Positions 9,115 through 17,382 of a stretch of 64,000 nucleotides of DNA are shown here, one piece after another (position 1 is the first letter of the stretch; each line of letters starts with the position of its first letter). The stretch is from Bythopirellula goksoeyrii (GTDB lineage: Bacteria > Planctomycetota > Planctomycetia > Pirellulales > Lacipirellulaceae). Position numbers and translations under genes: made by a program. The notes below the pieces were generated by a model. It had not been told where the DNA came from, ran no database searches, and saw only the letters and a program-made list of their open reading frames with translations. The stretch lies in contig NZ_CP042913.1 in NCBI RefSeq assembly GCF_008065115.1, positions 656,338 to 720,337 on the forward strand. Direction: 5' to 3'.

Positions 9115-9222
9115 CATTTGCTCGTCAGAGATAAGAGCACATTCACTGCTTTTCAGAGCGTCTCGGACCTGTTAATTTACTCTTTTCCCATTCCTCACGA
9201 CGTAAGTCAGGAACCCCCACCT

Positions 9223-9663
9223 ATGTCTACCGGTTACGGCCTCACCCAGATCCCTCGTGACGAACTTCCCGAGGGCAAGGTCCTCTGTGAATACTGTACG
9301 GCCAAGTGCTGTCGTTATTTTGCATTGCCGATTGAGACCCCCGACGAGTATCAGGATTTTGAGTACATTCGCTGGTATCTGCTCCATGAACGGGCCAGTG
9401 TCTTTAAAGAAGACGACGATTGGTACCTGCTTGTGCACACCGTCTGCAAACATCTGCAAGACAATAATATGTGCGGCATTTACGAAACCCGCCCGCAGAT
9501 ATGCCGTGACTACACGACCAAGAATTGCGAATACGAGAGCGACTACACCTACGAGTTTTACCTCGAGACCGCCGAGCAAGTCTTCGAGTACACCGAGGCA
9601 GTGTGCCAAAAGAAGGGCAAGAGCATCCGCAGCCGCAAACCGGAACTGTTGGCCGTCATTTAG
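9223..9663 (+). CDS. YkgJ-type cysteine-cluster protein
   Basis: 146 residues from ATG at 9223; the 35 codons upstream in frame have no coding character. Cysteines in the family pattern: CEYCTAKCCR near residue 23, VCKHL, MCGIYETRPQICRDY and KNCEY. This YkgJ/CxxCx(n)CC family chelates zinc or iron and its biochemical role is unknown. Followed immediately by a family A hairpin repeat. Single gene. Confidence 0.8.
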   Translation: MSTGYGLTQIPRDELPEGKVLCEYCTAKCCRYFALPIETPDEYQDFEYIRWYLLHERASVFKEDDDWYLLVHTVCKHLQDNNMCGIYETRPQICRDYTTKNCEYESDYTYEFYLETAEQVFEYTEAVCQKKGKSIRSRKPELLAVI

Positions 9664-9672
9664 CAGAAAGAT

Positions 9673-9801
9673 TTAAACGCAGAGGTCGCGGAGGCGCAGA
9701 GAAGTCATTGAATTTACCTATTTCAAGGTATCAATGGACAAGTACCGCATGCTGACACTTTCCATTCCTTCCTCTGCGCCTCAGCGCATTCTGCGTTAAA
9801 A
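9673..9801. repeat. Dispersed hairpin repeat, family A copy 1
   Basis: Left arm TTTAAACGCAGAGGTCGCGG..GGCGCAGAG, right arm CTCTGCGCCTCAGCGCATTCTGCGTTAAA, about 60 bp between. Lies between the YkgJ gene and hisS, ending 12 bp before the hisS start. Confidence 0.75.
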
Positions 9802-9813
9802 TGTATTGACAAT

Positions 9814-11151
9814 ATGCCAGAACGTATCCAGCCTCGCACATTAAAAGGGTTTCGGGATTATCTCCCGTCCGCGATGATTCCGCGCGAGTGGCTCATCGAC
9901 ACGGCCCGGCGCGTGTATCGCTCTTATGGATTTAGTCCGATCGATACTCCGGCTCTAGAGTATCTGGAGATTCTTACAGGCAAGGGAAGCGACGAGACCG
10001 ACAAGCAGCTTTATCGGTTCGCCGACCATGGTGGGCGCGACGTAGGGCTACGGTTTGACCTCACGGTCCCCTTAGCACGATTTGCCGCCCAGCATATCCA
10101 GGAACTCGGCACACCCTTCAAGCGGTACCACATCGCCAACGTCTGGCGGGGTGAGAACACTCAGCGTGGCCGCTATCGTGAATTCATGCAGTGTGATTTC
10201 GACACGATCGGCACGGAATCGAACTCCGCCGATATCGAAATGGCGCTCGTCGTACATGATCTCTTTAATGCGATCGGTATCGAGCGATTCACGATTCATG
10301 TCAACAATCGCCGGGTGCTCAATGGATTGCTGGAAAAGCTAGGACTCGTAGAACAATCGACCTCCGTGCTGCGGGCATTGGACAAGTTGGCCAAGGCAGG
10401 TGCGGAAGTCGTCGCGAAGGAATTATCCACGACGGCGGGGGCAAGTGAGGATCAGGTCCGCGACATCCTCAAGCTTGCGGCTCTCGAAGGAGACAACAAC
10501 CAGATTCTCGCGCAGCTTGAGTCGCTGCTCAGCGGAAGTGAAACGGGGGAGCGAGGGCTTGCGGAGCTCACTGAGATGAGTAACGCGCTCTCAGCCGTCG
10601 GAGTAGATAGCAAGCGTTTTTGCATCGATGTCGGCATTGCCCGGGGACTCGACTACTACACCGGCACGGTGCTAGAAACTTTTCTCGATGACCTGCCGGC
10701 GATCGGCAGCGTCTGCAGCGGCGGGCGCTACGACAATTTGGCGGAAGTGTACACCAAGCAGCATCTGCCTGGTGTCGGTGCTTCGTTGGGTCTCGACCGG
10801 TTGCTTTCAGCGCTAGAAGAACTGGGCACACTCGAAGGAAACTCAACCCCCGCGCCAGTGTTCTTGCCATTTTTCGATGCCGACCGGCGCAACGACTACC
10901 TGCGGCTTGCGGACCAAGTGCGACGCGCGGGCATTGGTGTCGAATTCTTTCCCGAACCCAAGAAACTTGGCAAGCAACTCCAGTATGCCGACCGGCGCGG
11001 CTTCCGCGTGGCACTCGTGATGGGGGTTGACGAATTCGCGTCCGGGCAATGTCAGGTCAAAGATCTGGCATCAGGAGGTAGCAAGACTGTCTCTACGGCT
11101 AGCGACGCTGCCTTAGTCGTTGCAGAAATACAGCAAATTCTTTCCCAGTGA
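9814..11151 (+). CDS. hisS: Histidyl-tRNA synthetase
   Basis: 445 residues, class II aminoacyl-tRNA synthetase that charges tRNA-His in the cytoplasm. Motif 1 region PRTLKGFRDYLP, motif 2 FKRYHIANVWRGENTQRGR, histidine-specific motifs GIARGLDYYTGTVLE and SVCSGGRYDNL, and motif 3 GVGASLGLDRLL are all intact. The C-terminal anticodon-binding domain spans about 340-445 and contains QYADRRGFRVALVMG. Length is normal. The next gene is more than 200 bp away behind a hairpin repeat. Confidence 0.96.
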   Translation: MPERIQPRTLKGFRDYLPSAMIPREWLIDTARRVYRSYGFSPIDTPALEYLEILTGKGSDETDKQLYRFADHGGRDVGLRFDLTVPLARFAAQHIQELGTPFKRYHIANVWRGENTQRGRYREFMQCDFDTIGTESNSADIEMALVVHDLFNAIGIERFTIHVNNRRVLNGLLEKLGLVEQSTSVLRALDKLAKAGAEVVAKELSTTAGASEDQVRDILKLAALEGDNNQILAQLESLLSGSETGERGLAELTEMSNALSAVGVDSKRFCIDVGIARGLDYYTGTVLETFLDDLPAIGSVCSGGRYDNLAEVYTKQHLPGVGASLGLDRLLSALEELGTLEGNSTPAPVFLPFFDADRRNDYLRLADQVRRAGIGVEFFPEPKKLGKQLQYADRRGFRVALVMGVDEFASGQCQVKDLASGGSKTVSTASDAALVVAEIQQILSQ

Positions 11152-11222
11152 TTGGGTGACAATTGCATTGTTTCTGCGGGATTCATGCATCTACTTGAAT
11201 TCACAAGCAAGTTAGAATGCAT

Positions 11223-11331
11223 GAAAACGCAGAGTTCGCGGAGGCGCAGAGGAATAACGCAGAGAATTGCGAATTATTTCTTCTCTGCGATGCTCTGCGC
11301 CTCAGCGAACTCTGCGTTTCAATGTCTTCGA
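11223..11331. repeat. Dispersed hairpin repeat, family A copy 2
   Basis: Left arm AAAACGCAGAGTTCGCGG..GGCGCAGAGG, right arm CTCTGCGCCTCAGCGAACTC followed by TGCGTTT. The open frame upstream of the HYExAFE gene runs through it and yields the repeat-derived peptide MHENAEFAEAQRNNAEN, an obvious false N-terminus. Confidence 0.78.
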
Positions 11332-11363
11332 AGCAACTCAGGTGTGATTTCCACATTTCTACC

Positions 11364-11927
11364 ATGGCCAAGCGCAATAATCATTATGAACTTGCCTTCG
11401 AGGCCTACCTTCGTGAGCAGCGTGTGGCTTATGTGGCGGTCGATGAGCAGCGGCGGAGTCTTATTGATCAGGGTTCGCTCAAGAATCTTGATTTCATTGT
11501 CTCCCCGTCGGACAGCGTCTCGCTTTTGGTCGACGTGAAAGGTCGGCAGTTCCCTTCGGGCCAGAAGCAGAAACAATATTGGCGTAACTGGTCTACCTGG
11601 GACGACTTGGTGAGCATGGCTCGTTGGCAAGAGAAAATGGGGGCGGCGAGCATGGCACTGTTGGTGTTCGCCTACGAGATCGTTGGCAACCGCTCCCCGC
11701 TCGGCCCGGAAAAGCTCTTCCATTTTCGCCAGCGGAGCTACGCTTTCCTGGCAGTGCGGGTTGCCGACTACATCCACTTTTCCCGCCAGTTATCCGCCAA
11801 ATGGGAGACCGTGAGCATGTCCGCCCCACTCTTTCGCCAGGCTGCGATTCCTCTGGACGAGATTCTGGGGCAAGCCCGCTGCGCTAATTCCCGAGAACCG
11901 GTTGGCTTCGCGGCAGTGAGCGATTAG
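11364..11927 (+). CDS. HYExAFE family protein, nuclease-like
   Basis: 187 residues from ATG at 11364; longer starts run into a family A repeat. Begins MAKRNNHYELAFEAYLREQR, the HYExAFE signature of an uncharacterised planctomycete family. Visible elements: acidic helix AFEAYL, then LKNLDFIVSPS, then SLLVDVKGRQFP, then aromatic and Gln-rich QKQYWRNWSTWDDL. The order E..D..DxK is that of PD-(D/E)XK nucleases, so a DNA-cleaving or DNA-binding fold is a reasonable inference, not established. Monocistronic. Confidence 0.75.
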   Translation: MAKRNNHYELAFEAYLREQRVAYVAVDEQRRSLIDQGSLKNLDFIVSPSDSVSLLVDVKGRQFPSGQKQKQYWRNWSTWDDLVSMARWQEKMGAASMALLVFAYEIVGNRSPLGPEKLFHFRQRSYAFLAVRVADYIHFSRQLSAKWETVSMSAPLFRQAAIPLDEILGQARCANSREPVGFAAVSD

Positions 11928-11990
11928 GATAAGAGTTGTGCTAACCTGATAACGCGTCTTATTACCTAACACGCTCTCAAGAGAACAAAC

Positions 11991-12095
11991 ATGGCCTGGG
12001 CAATCGTACTTCTCTGCTTCATCTTGGGTTCGTTCAGCGCACTCCGCCCGAGTGGACGAAGCTTAGAATTCCGTCGCGATAAGAGCGAAGACTGA
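11991..12095 (+). CDS. 34-residue single-helix membrane peptide
   Basis: Small gene: begins MAWAIVLLCFILGSFSAL and ends with a basic/acidic tail RPSGRSLEFRRDKSED. One N-terminal membrane helix and a charged cytoplasmic tail. I recall very similar short peptides (MAW-IVLLC..LRPS-R) as a conserved planctomycete type, which supports it as a real gene; that is memory, not a search. AAGAG lies about 13-17 bp upstream of the ATG. 63 bp downstream of the HYExAFE stop, same strand. Confidence 0.6.
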   Translation: MAWAIVLLCFILGSFSALRPSGRSLEFRRDKSED

Positions 12096-12151
12096 TCCGG
12101 CACTTGCGCGTAAAACGAATGCGAATCTGTGAGCGGGATCAGTAAGATTTT

Positions 12152-12241
12152 TCAACGCAGAGTTCGCGGAGGCGCAGAGAAAATGATATTTGGATCAATC
12201 AGTAGCGGCTTTCTCTGCGGCCCTGCGATCTCTGCGTTGAA
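12152..12241. repeat. Dispersed hairpin repeat, family A copy 3
   Basis: Left arm TCAACGCAGAGTTCGCGG..GGCGCAGAG, right arm CTCTGCGGCCCTGCGATCTC followed by TGCGTTGA. Lies between the 34-residue gene and the convergent aminotransferase gene. Confidence 0.75.
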
Positions 12242-12443
12242 ACTCATTTCGGGTCTTCGAGGAACTTGCTGGATGAGCTTATATGTCATCCCGATGGGAG
12301 CTACGCGACCAGAGGGATCTGGGTGGCGACGTCTGCACGTATAGAGAGCGAGTAAAGTCACTACCCAGATTCCTCAAGTCGTAGAACTCCTTTGGGAATG
12401 AAAGAGTCTGCTCTTCACCCTCTAACTATCCCTAAAAACCGTT

Positions 12444-13625
12444 TCAGGCAGCACACTGATCCGACGTGACTGCTGCTGCAATTCCGAAGAACTTAGCAAG
12501 CGCAGTGATGACCTGGTTCTGCTCCTTCTCGGTGAGTTCCCCGTAGATAGGCAGACTCAGCACTTCCTGACATGCCTGCTCGGTCATCGGCAGGGTGCCG
12601 CGCTGGTAGCCTAACGAAGAGAAACATTCTTGCAGGTGCAATGGAATCGGGTAATACACGGCTGAGCCGATTTGCTTTGCGGCCAGGTGCTTCTGCAAGG
12701 CATCTCGCTGTCCATCGCCTACGCGAACGGTGTACTGGTTCCACACCGAGCTGCAATTGGGAGCTACCTCGGGCAGCGTTAATGATTTTGCCAGTCCGCA
12801 GCGGCCAAGCTCGCTCCGATAGCGCTCGGCATTGCTTCGACGGCTTTCCGCCCAATCGTCGAGTCGTTTGAGTTTCACACTGAGCACGGCCGCTTGCAGC
12901 GAATCGAGACGACTGTTGAGTCCCACCAGCGAATGGTGGTAGCGCGGGTGCTGGCCATGATCACGCAAGATCCGTAGTCGGCTGGCTAGGCGATCATCGT
13001 TGGTGGTCAGCATGCCACCATCCCCTACCCCGCCTAGGTTTTTGGTCGGATAAAAAGAGAAGCATCCTACCGTTCCCAGTGAACCCGCGCGGCGTCCGGC
13101 AAACTCAGCGCCGATCGCCTGGGCCGCGTCTTCGATTACCGGAAGCTCACCCGCTTCGTGGGCAATTCGCTTGATCGCTTCCATATCGGCACATTGACCA
13201 AACAGGTGAACCGGCAGGATCGCCTTGGTGCGAGGAGAGATCTTGCGCATCACGTCATCGGGATCGATGTTGAACGTCGCCGGGAGAATATCGGCAAACA
13301 CCGGTGTGGCCCCCAGGCGAGTTACAGCACTGGCAGTGGCGAAGAACGTAAAACTCGGCAGCACCACCTCGTCTCCCGGACCGATTTCCAGTGCCATTAA
13401 GGCGAGCAGCAGGGCATCACTTCCCGATGCACAACCAACGGCATGTTGCACCCCACAATAGCGTGCCACGGCGTCTTCAAACTCTTGGCATGCTGGCCCG
13501 TGGACAAACGCCCCGCTGGCACATACTTCAGCAATCGCGACCTGAATTTCGTCTTGAAGCGGTGCATTCTGCCGATTCACATCGAGCATGGGGACCGGCG
13601 TGCTAGCTACGGTAGGGGATGCCAT
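12444..13625 (-). CDS. DegT/DnrJ/EryC1/StrS aminotransferase
   Basis: 393 residues. PLP-dependent sugar aminotransferase of the ArnB/WecE type, which aminates a nucleotide-linked keto-sugar for surface polysaccharide or glycan synthesis. Signatures: GCASGSDALLLAL (cofactor phosphate cup), PSFTFFATASAV, VIEDAAQAIGAE (Asp that contacts the pyridine nitrogen) and SFYPTKNLGGVGDGG with the Schiff-base Lys. Length is normal. It stands alone between hairpin repeats, without the usual polysaccharide cluster around it, so its product cannot be named. Confidence 0.9.
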   Translation of the reverse strand: MASPTVASTPVPMLDVNRQNAPLQDEIQVAIAEVCASGAFVHGPACQEFEDAVARYCGVQHAVGCASGSDALLLALMALEIGPGDEVVLPSFTFFATASAVTRLGATPVFADILPATFNIDPDDVMRKISPRTKAILPVHLFGQCADMEAIKRIAHEAGELPVIEDAAQAIGAEFAGRRAGSLGTVGCFSFYPTKNLGGVGDGGMLTTNDDRLASRLRILRDHGQHPRYHHSLVGLNSRLDSLQAAVLSVKLKRLDDWAESRRSNAERYRSELGRCGLAKSLTLPEVAPNCSSVWNQYTVRVGDGQRDALQKHLAAKQIGSAVYYPIPLHLQECFSSLGYQRGTLPMTEQACQEVLSLPIYGELTEKEQNQVITALAKFFGIAAAVTSDQCAA

Positions 13626-13824
13626 AGATTCTCCTCAGGAAATTCAGATCTCTTGAAGAGATCAGCAATAAAAGTTCGCGGGAGAATACGCAGAAACCAA
13701 TGGCCGAGCAAGCTCAGTTGAGAGGGCTTTAAACGGACACTTTTGGGGAAAAGTTGTGGTTCTGGCAGGGAAAGAAGAAACCACTTGCGAGACAGACGAC
13801 GAGGACCACAGACATGCAAGAGGA

Positions 13825-13909
13825 TTGCCACGAGAAACACGAAAACGCACGAGAAGAGACACAAGATATCTAAAAAAGGGATTTCCTTTTTGTGTCTCTT
13901 CGTGCCACT
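13825..13909. repeat. Dispersed hairpin repeat, family C copy 1
   Basis: Left arm TTGCCACGAGAAACACG..GAGAAGAGACACAA, right arm TTTTTGTGTCTCTTCGTGCC. A copy of the same family is at 16711-16791. Confidence 0.65.
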
Positions 13910-13944
13910 AACAGTTCAATTCTTCGCCGCCTACAAAAATTATC

Positions 13945-14027
13945 TAAACGCAGAGGACGCCGAGTCGCGGAGATACGCAGAGAATTCTTATAATTCCTCC
14001 TCTGCGCCTCGGCGAACTCTGCGTTTA
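13945..14027. repeat. Dispersed hairpin repeat, family A copy 4
   Basis: Left arm TAAACGCAGAGGACGCCGAG..ACGCAGAG, right arm CTCTGCGCCTCGGCGAACTC then TGCGTTTA, with only a short spacer, so it can fold into one long hairpin. Confidence 0.75.
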
Positions 14028-14182
14028 ATTGCTATTCGGTTGCGGTCACCGGATGCGCTGGGTTTTTTGTGGCTACAAATCTCAGACGGAATTCTATGAA
14101 CGCTGTACCGCCAACACATAAGACCTTGTTTTCTTCACAGTCCGTTTCCGATAACTGTGCTGCCACATCGCAAGTGGACATA

Positions 14183-14252
14183 GCTCTCGCAGTGGCGCAG
14201 AGAATACGGAATTGCTTCTCTTCTGTCTTTGCGCCTCTGCGAGTGACGAAGT
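14183..14252. repeat. Dispersed hairpin repeat, family A copy 5 (divergent)
   Basis: CTCTCGCAGTGGCGCAGAGAA at the left and TTTGCGCCTCTGCGAG at the right. Related to the other family A copies by GGCGCAGAG/CTCTGCG but shorter and more diverged. Confidence 0.6.
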
Positions 14253-14318
14253 TGCTTGTGGCCTGAGGTCGCGCTTGTTATTTGCTTCAGTTCCAAGGGA
14301 ACGGATCGCCGGCGTAGC

Positions 14319-14879
14319 TCACTTCCGCCCTTGCAGCATCGCGACGCGGAGGTTTGAGTCGGCCGGTCTGTCAGAGAGCCAGATTCCAAACACGGCTTGT
14401 TTGAATGCCAAACCTGGAACCACGCCTTGCAGCTTACCATTCTTCACCACGAGAACCCCTTTGCCTGGGGTGTAGACGATATCAAATACGTCCCCTTTGA
14501 CGATCTTGTCTCGAAAGCAAAGGCGAAATTTCTGGATTTCGGCTTCAATGGCTGCCGTCTGGCCTCCCGTGGAATTCTGAAAGCCTTCGTTGATAGCGGC
14601 AACCATTTTCTCCTGGCTTACCAAGCCCGAGGTGATCTGCAAGCGAATCGCCATCAGCTCGTCCGCGGCGAGGATTGCCACTGGATTGGTGTTAGGCTGC
14701 TTCAGATAGAGCCCACCAACGTACATCTCCATCAGGTATTTTGTGCGTGCCCCACTCCCATTGAGCAACAAAGGAGTATCCCCGATCTTCAGGCTATCTG
14801 GCAGCGCGGCGGCGCCTGCAAGATTGCCTGACATCAAGAAGAATAGAGCGACAACCAGCCAATGCTTTTGACTTTTCAT
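14319..14879 (-). CDS. Secreted chalcone isomerase-like protein
   Basis: 186 residues. A signal peptide (about 1-23, ending NLAGA) and a chalcone-isomerase-like fold: LPDSLKIGDTPLLLNGSGAR, YLMEMYVGGLYL, TPGKGVLVVKNGKLQGVVPG and a C-terminal FKQAVFGIWLSDRPAD. Bacterial members are periplasmic and probably bind fatty acids or similar ligands rather than isomerising chalcones; the plant catalytic residues are not evident. Monocistronic. Confidence 0.85.
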   Translation of the reverse strand: MKSQKHWLVVALFFLMSGNLAGAAALPDSLKIGDTPLLLNGSGARTKYLMEMYVGGLYLKQPNTNPVAILAADELMAIRLQITSGLVSQEKMVAAINEGFQNSTGGQTAAIEAEIQKFRLCFRDKIVKGDVFDIVYTPGKGVLVVKNGKLQGVVPGLAFKQAVFGIWLSDRPADSNLRVAMLQGRK

Positions 14880-15043
14880 GACAGCCTCCTGACTTGTCTT
14901 ACAGATTAACCGATTCTTGGGTGAACTGGCAAAAAGAGTCGGCTAAGATTCTTTCATGCCAGCAGAATTGGGAGGGGCAATGCTACTAACAACATCCGAG
15001 GAAGCCTAGCCCGATATCGTCTGCTAGCACTGTCAGCAACCAC

Positions 15044-15793
15044 TCAGCGTTCCAGTAGCGCTTGCACACTTTTGAGTCCTGGTCCCAATGAATAGCGCTC
15101 CCCTTGAGGGTATTCGCGTAACCAGGCGTAGAATTGGTTGCCAGGGCACAAAGTCGCGGCCACTTCGCGGTGCAACCAAAGATCGGAGATCGTCAACTGG
15201 TGTTCTTGCAGCAAGTAGGCAGCCAGTTGGATAAAAGATTGCTTAGCTGCGTCGGTCGGCTCCGCCTCCATGAAATTTCCTAGCAAGCAGATTGTGACGT
15301 GTCCCGCCACGTGCCCCGGCCTTGGTCCGGTGGCACTCTCGGGAAGCGATTTAGTGCCTCCTACGCCGAGATTTTGCGGGTCACGGGCCACCTCCTCCTC
15401 CGTGAAAATTGGGGCCTCACGCCATTGGGATTCGCTCTGATAACGGGTGCCACTGTTCGGGGCATGCTTTGTCGAACGCCCTGCGAAGATACGGCCATCG
15501 GGAGCAATCAGATGGTGGTAAGCAATGTCGCCCCAGTGGTTCTCGTCCCGATGGCCGCGTTGGATAATCCGTAGCTCGGCCTCAGGGGTACCATTGCCCC
15601 GAAGTTTATCGACTGCCGTGTGATGCACACTAATATGTTTTACCTTTCCGTTGGGCTTCAATACTTCCAGTCGATTGTCCTCAGGAAGGGCCTCCCAAGC
15701 TGAACGGGGCAAGATCTCCGGCTTTGGCACAACCTCAGCTACAACATGTGCAGTGCTGCAAACAAGGATGCTGGCCAATATCAGAAGTTTCAT
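15044..15793 (-). CDS. Secreted N-acetylmuramoyl-L-alanine amidase (PGRP type)
   Basis: 249 residues from ATG at 15793 (the frame can begin four codons earlier at a TTG). Signal peptide 1-20. Amidase_2/PGRP domain: KHISVHHTAVD gives a zinc His, DIAYHHLIAPDGRIFAGR the middle motif with Tyr-His-His, and LWLHREVAATLCPGNQF the distal His and Cys of the zinc site. It cleaves the amide between MurNAc and the peptide stem and so acts on peptidoglycan in the periplasm. A loop with TGPRPGHVAGHVTICLLGNF is typical. It stops 29 bp before the next same-strand start, but the genes are transcribed in the order GlsB-type gene then amidase, possibly as one unit. Confidence 0.88.
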   Translation of the reverse strand: MKLLILASILVCSTAHVVAEVVPKPEILPRSAWEALPEDNRLEVLKPNGKVKHISVHHTAVDKLRGNGTPEAELRIIQRGHRDENHWGDIAYHHLIAPDGRIFAGRSTKHAPNSGTRYQSESQWREAPIFTEEEVARDPQNLGVGGTKSLPESATGPRPGHVAGHVTICLLGNFMEAEPTDAAKQSFIQLAAYLLQEHQLTISDLWLHREVAATLCPGNQFYAWLREYPQGERYSLGPGLKSVQALLER

Positions 15794-15834
15794 TGCACAA
15801 CGCACAATTCAGTCTCACTTTCGACATGCAAGAC

Positions 15835-16080
15835 TCATGCTTGCTTTATGACCCGCAGCAGTGCAATAAATAAAATGGCACCAACCGTGGCGGTTATGAG
15901 ACTGCCCAAGATATTTGTGCTTTCAAACCCTAAGAGCCCAAAGACCAATCCCCCTACGATCGCTCCAATCACGCCGACAATGAGATTTCCCAGTATGCCG
16001 AATCCGCCCCCCTTCATGAAGGTTCCGGCCAACCACCCCGCCAAGATGCCAATCAAGATAAACCAAATCAAACCACCCAT
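15835..16080 (-). CDS. GlsB/YeaQ/YmgE family membrane protein
   Basis: 81 residues, three hydrophobic segments rich in Gly: IWFILIGILAGWLAG, ILGNLIVGVIGAIVGGLVFG and LGSLITATVGAILFIALLRV. This matches the transglycosylase-associated (GlsB/YeaQ/YmgE) family, small inner-membrane proteins induced by stress in several bacteria; the molecular role is unknown. It lies 41 bp upstream of the amidase gene on the same strand. Confidence 0.9.
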   Translation of the reverse strand: MGGLIWFILIGILAGWLAGTFMKGGGFGILGNLIVGVIGAIVGGLVFGLLGFESTNILGSLITATVGAILFIALLRVIKQA

Positions 16081-16165
16081 TTGAATTCTCCCTGCGATAA
16101 ACGGACAGAAATCCGGACTCCCTCAGACACGAGAAAGTAATTCTAGCCACGGATTCTCACAGATG

Positions 16166-16200
16166 AAACCCAGCGCGGCCACTTGCCGCAACCAAATAAA
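16166..16200. repeat. Short direct repeat with 16492-16526
   Basis: AAACCCAGCGCGG(C/A)C..TGCCGCAACCAAA occurs here and again at 16492-16526 in the same orientation, each time after a TAGCCACG-type stretch that resembles the start of family C or B. Confidence 0.6.
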
Positions 16201-16204
16201 AAGC

Positions 16205-16322
16205 AAGAAATTAGACGCGGATGAGCACTGATCGGACGGATTTACGCAGATGTCAAGAGAATTCAACTCACGAATGATCCGTGGCAATCCCCTAAATCCG
16301 CGTTTGTCCGCGTCTAATTTCT
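16205..16322. repeat. Dispersed hairpin repeat, family B copy 2
   Basis: Left arm AGAAATTAGACGCGGATGAG, right arm TTTGTCCGCGTCTAATTTCT, nearly perfect outer stem of about 18 bp. Copy 1 is at 7824-7941. Confidence 0.7.
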
Positions 16323-16359
16323 CCTTTGATTACTGCTGAGAAGAATTTACGTAAGCCTT

Positions 16360-16383
16360 GAAGATTTGAATCGTTAGTAGCAC
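16360..16383 (+). repeat. 24-bp exact direct repeat, copy 1
   Basis: GAAGATTTGAATCGTTAGTA followed by GCAC is identical to 16695-16718; similarity extends on both sides (AATTT..GTAAGC before, GTCAGAAAG-like after) to about 50 bp. Confidence 0.8.
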
Positions 16384-16491
16384 GAATATCGTCAGAAAGA
16401 GTATCTGTTATGCCCACTTGTTTTCCTCTCTGCGGGATTTTGAACAGGAGGGAACTGAGGAAACAGAAAAGGGTTATAGGATAGCCACGAA

Positions 16492-16526
16492 AAACCCAGC
16501 GCGGACTTGTGCCGCAACCAAACAAG
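16492..16526. repeat. Short direct repeat with 16166-16200
   Basis: Second copy of AAACCCAGCGCGG..TGCCGCAACCAAA, preceded by ATAGCCACGAAA. Confidence 0.6.
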
Positions 16527-16585
16527 GCTGAATTCAGCCGCCGACACCTAAAGAATGGCCAAACAAGAGAATTCCAGGTTAATGA

Positions 16586-16675
16586 TTAAACGCAGAGGTC
16601 GCCGAGACGCTGAGATTCGCAGAGAAAGAAAATGAGTAGCTTTCCTCTGCGTCTCGGCGAACTCTGCGTTTTAAG
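16586..16675. repeat. Dispersed hairpin repeat, family A copy 6
   Basis: Left arm TTAAACGCAGAGGTCGCCGA..TTCGCAGAG, right arm CTCTGCGTCTCGGCGAACTC then TGCGTTTTAA. The outer arms are near-perfect complements. Confidence 0.78.
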
Positions 16676-16694
16676 AATAATTTGTGAAAGCTGC

Positions 16695-16718
16695 GAAGAT
16701 TTGAATCGTTAGTAGCAC
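16695..16718 (+). repeat. 24-bp exact direct repeat, copy 2
   Basis: Identical to 16360-16383; here it runs directly into the left arm of family C copy 2. Confidence 0.8.
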
Positions 16719-16791
16719 AAAGAGTCACAAAAAAGAAGGACGAAGAGGTATCACGATCTTTTTGTGCATCTTTGTGTTTCTTGTGGCTATA
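16711..16791. repeat. Dispersed hairpin repeat, family C copy 2
   Basis: Left arm TAGCACAAAGAGTCACAAAAA, right arm CTTTTTGTGCATCTTTGTGT followed by TTCTTGTGGCTA. Resembles the copy at 13825-13909. Confidence 0.6.
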
Positions 16792-16915
16792 GATTCGCAG
16801 AGTGGGAAATCAAACAAGGACAAGTTTCTCTGTTATCTCAGTTCTTGCCTGTTCAAATTCTTTATTTCCGTCGTCCCCTTGAGAAAGTGCGAAACTAGTC
16901 AGCAGGTCGATCAAT

Positions 16916-17382
16916 GAAAAACCCTCGCTGCTCTGGGTCGAGTCAGCGAGGGCTGAAAGAGAAAGTTTAAGTTGTTTGAGCGAGCAAACGTGATCAGGCT
17001 TGCCAGGCCACTGTCCTCATTGCGCTGCAAAACCCAAAAGGGCCGACTCGGCGATCCTTCCTGACTAATGACATTGCTCGTTAATGGTGTTAGCCCAACG
17101 AGGGGCAAATAGCAGATGTCGGAGGAACGATCGGGATGGAGTCCACTGCTTGCTGGCGCCTTCGGCTAGGCTCCGGAACTCGACTCAGGTTCGTCGCTGA
17201 TTCTACAAGATAGCTAAGAAAGTAAAGTTGGAAGAAAGAATTCTCCGAGAGACGGCCACGCCGCCATCTCTCGCATCGGCTGGTCTGGCGGATCTTGCAT
17301 TTTCCTGCCCTCCTAAAGCTACGCGTGAGAGAGAGGTCAGCAACCGACCGTCGAAAATAGACACGGCCGCGTTGCCCTTACA
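16916..17382 (-). ncRNA. Candidate structured RNA upstream-to-terminator unit
   Basis: Minus-strand unit. A perfect TATAAT lies at 17389-17394 (promoter-like, no clear -35). Downstream comes the hairpin GAGAGATGGCGG..GGCCGTCTCTC (about 17243-17270), further GC-rich inverted stretches, and a textbook intrinsic terminator at 16922-16952 followed by TTTTT. Total about 465 nt. A 28-codon frame with an AGGA-type site (from 17305) could encode a small peptide near its 5' end. I cannot match it to tmRNA, RNase P RNA, SRP RNA or 6S by the conserved stretches I know. Alternative: the terminator simply serves nrdJ read-through. Confidence 0.35.
16922..16952 (-). terminator. Intrinsic terminator (minus strand)
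   Basis: Arms CCCTCGCTG (16922-16930) and CAGCGAGGG (16944-16952), 13-nt loop, and on the minus strand the hairpin is followed directly by TTTTTC. The nearest minus-strand protein gene upstream is nrdJ, whose stop is 700 bp away. Confidence 0.75.

Larger units (their letters stand above)
13626..14318. other. Repeat-filled intergenic region, 693 bp
   Basis: No convincing gene on either strand. It is largely made of three dispersed hairpin repeats (13825-13909, 13945-14027, 14183-14252) separated by short unique stretches. The aminotransferase promoter should lie at its left end. Confidence 0.6.

Noticed and set aside
11217-11363. N-terminal extension of the HYExAFE protein
   Set aside because: The extension is translated from a family A repeat; the conserved start MAKRNNHYE is at 11364.
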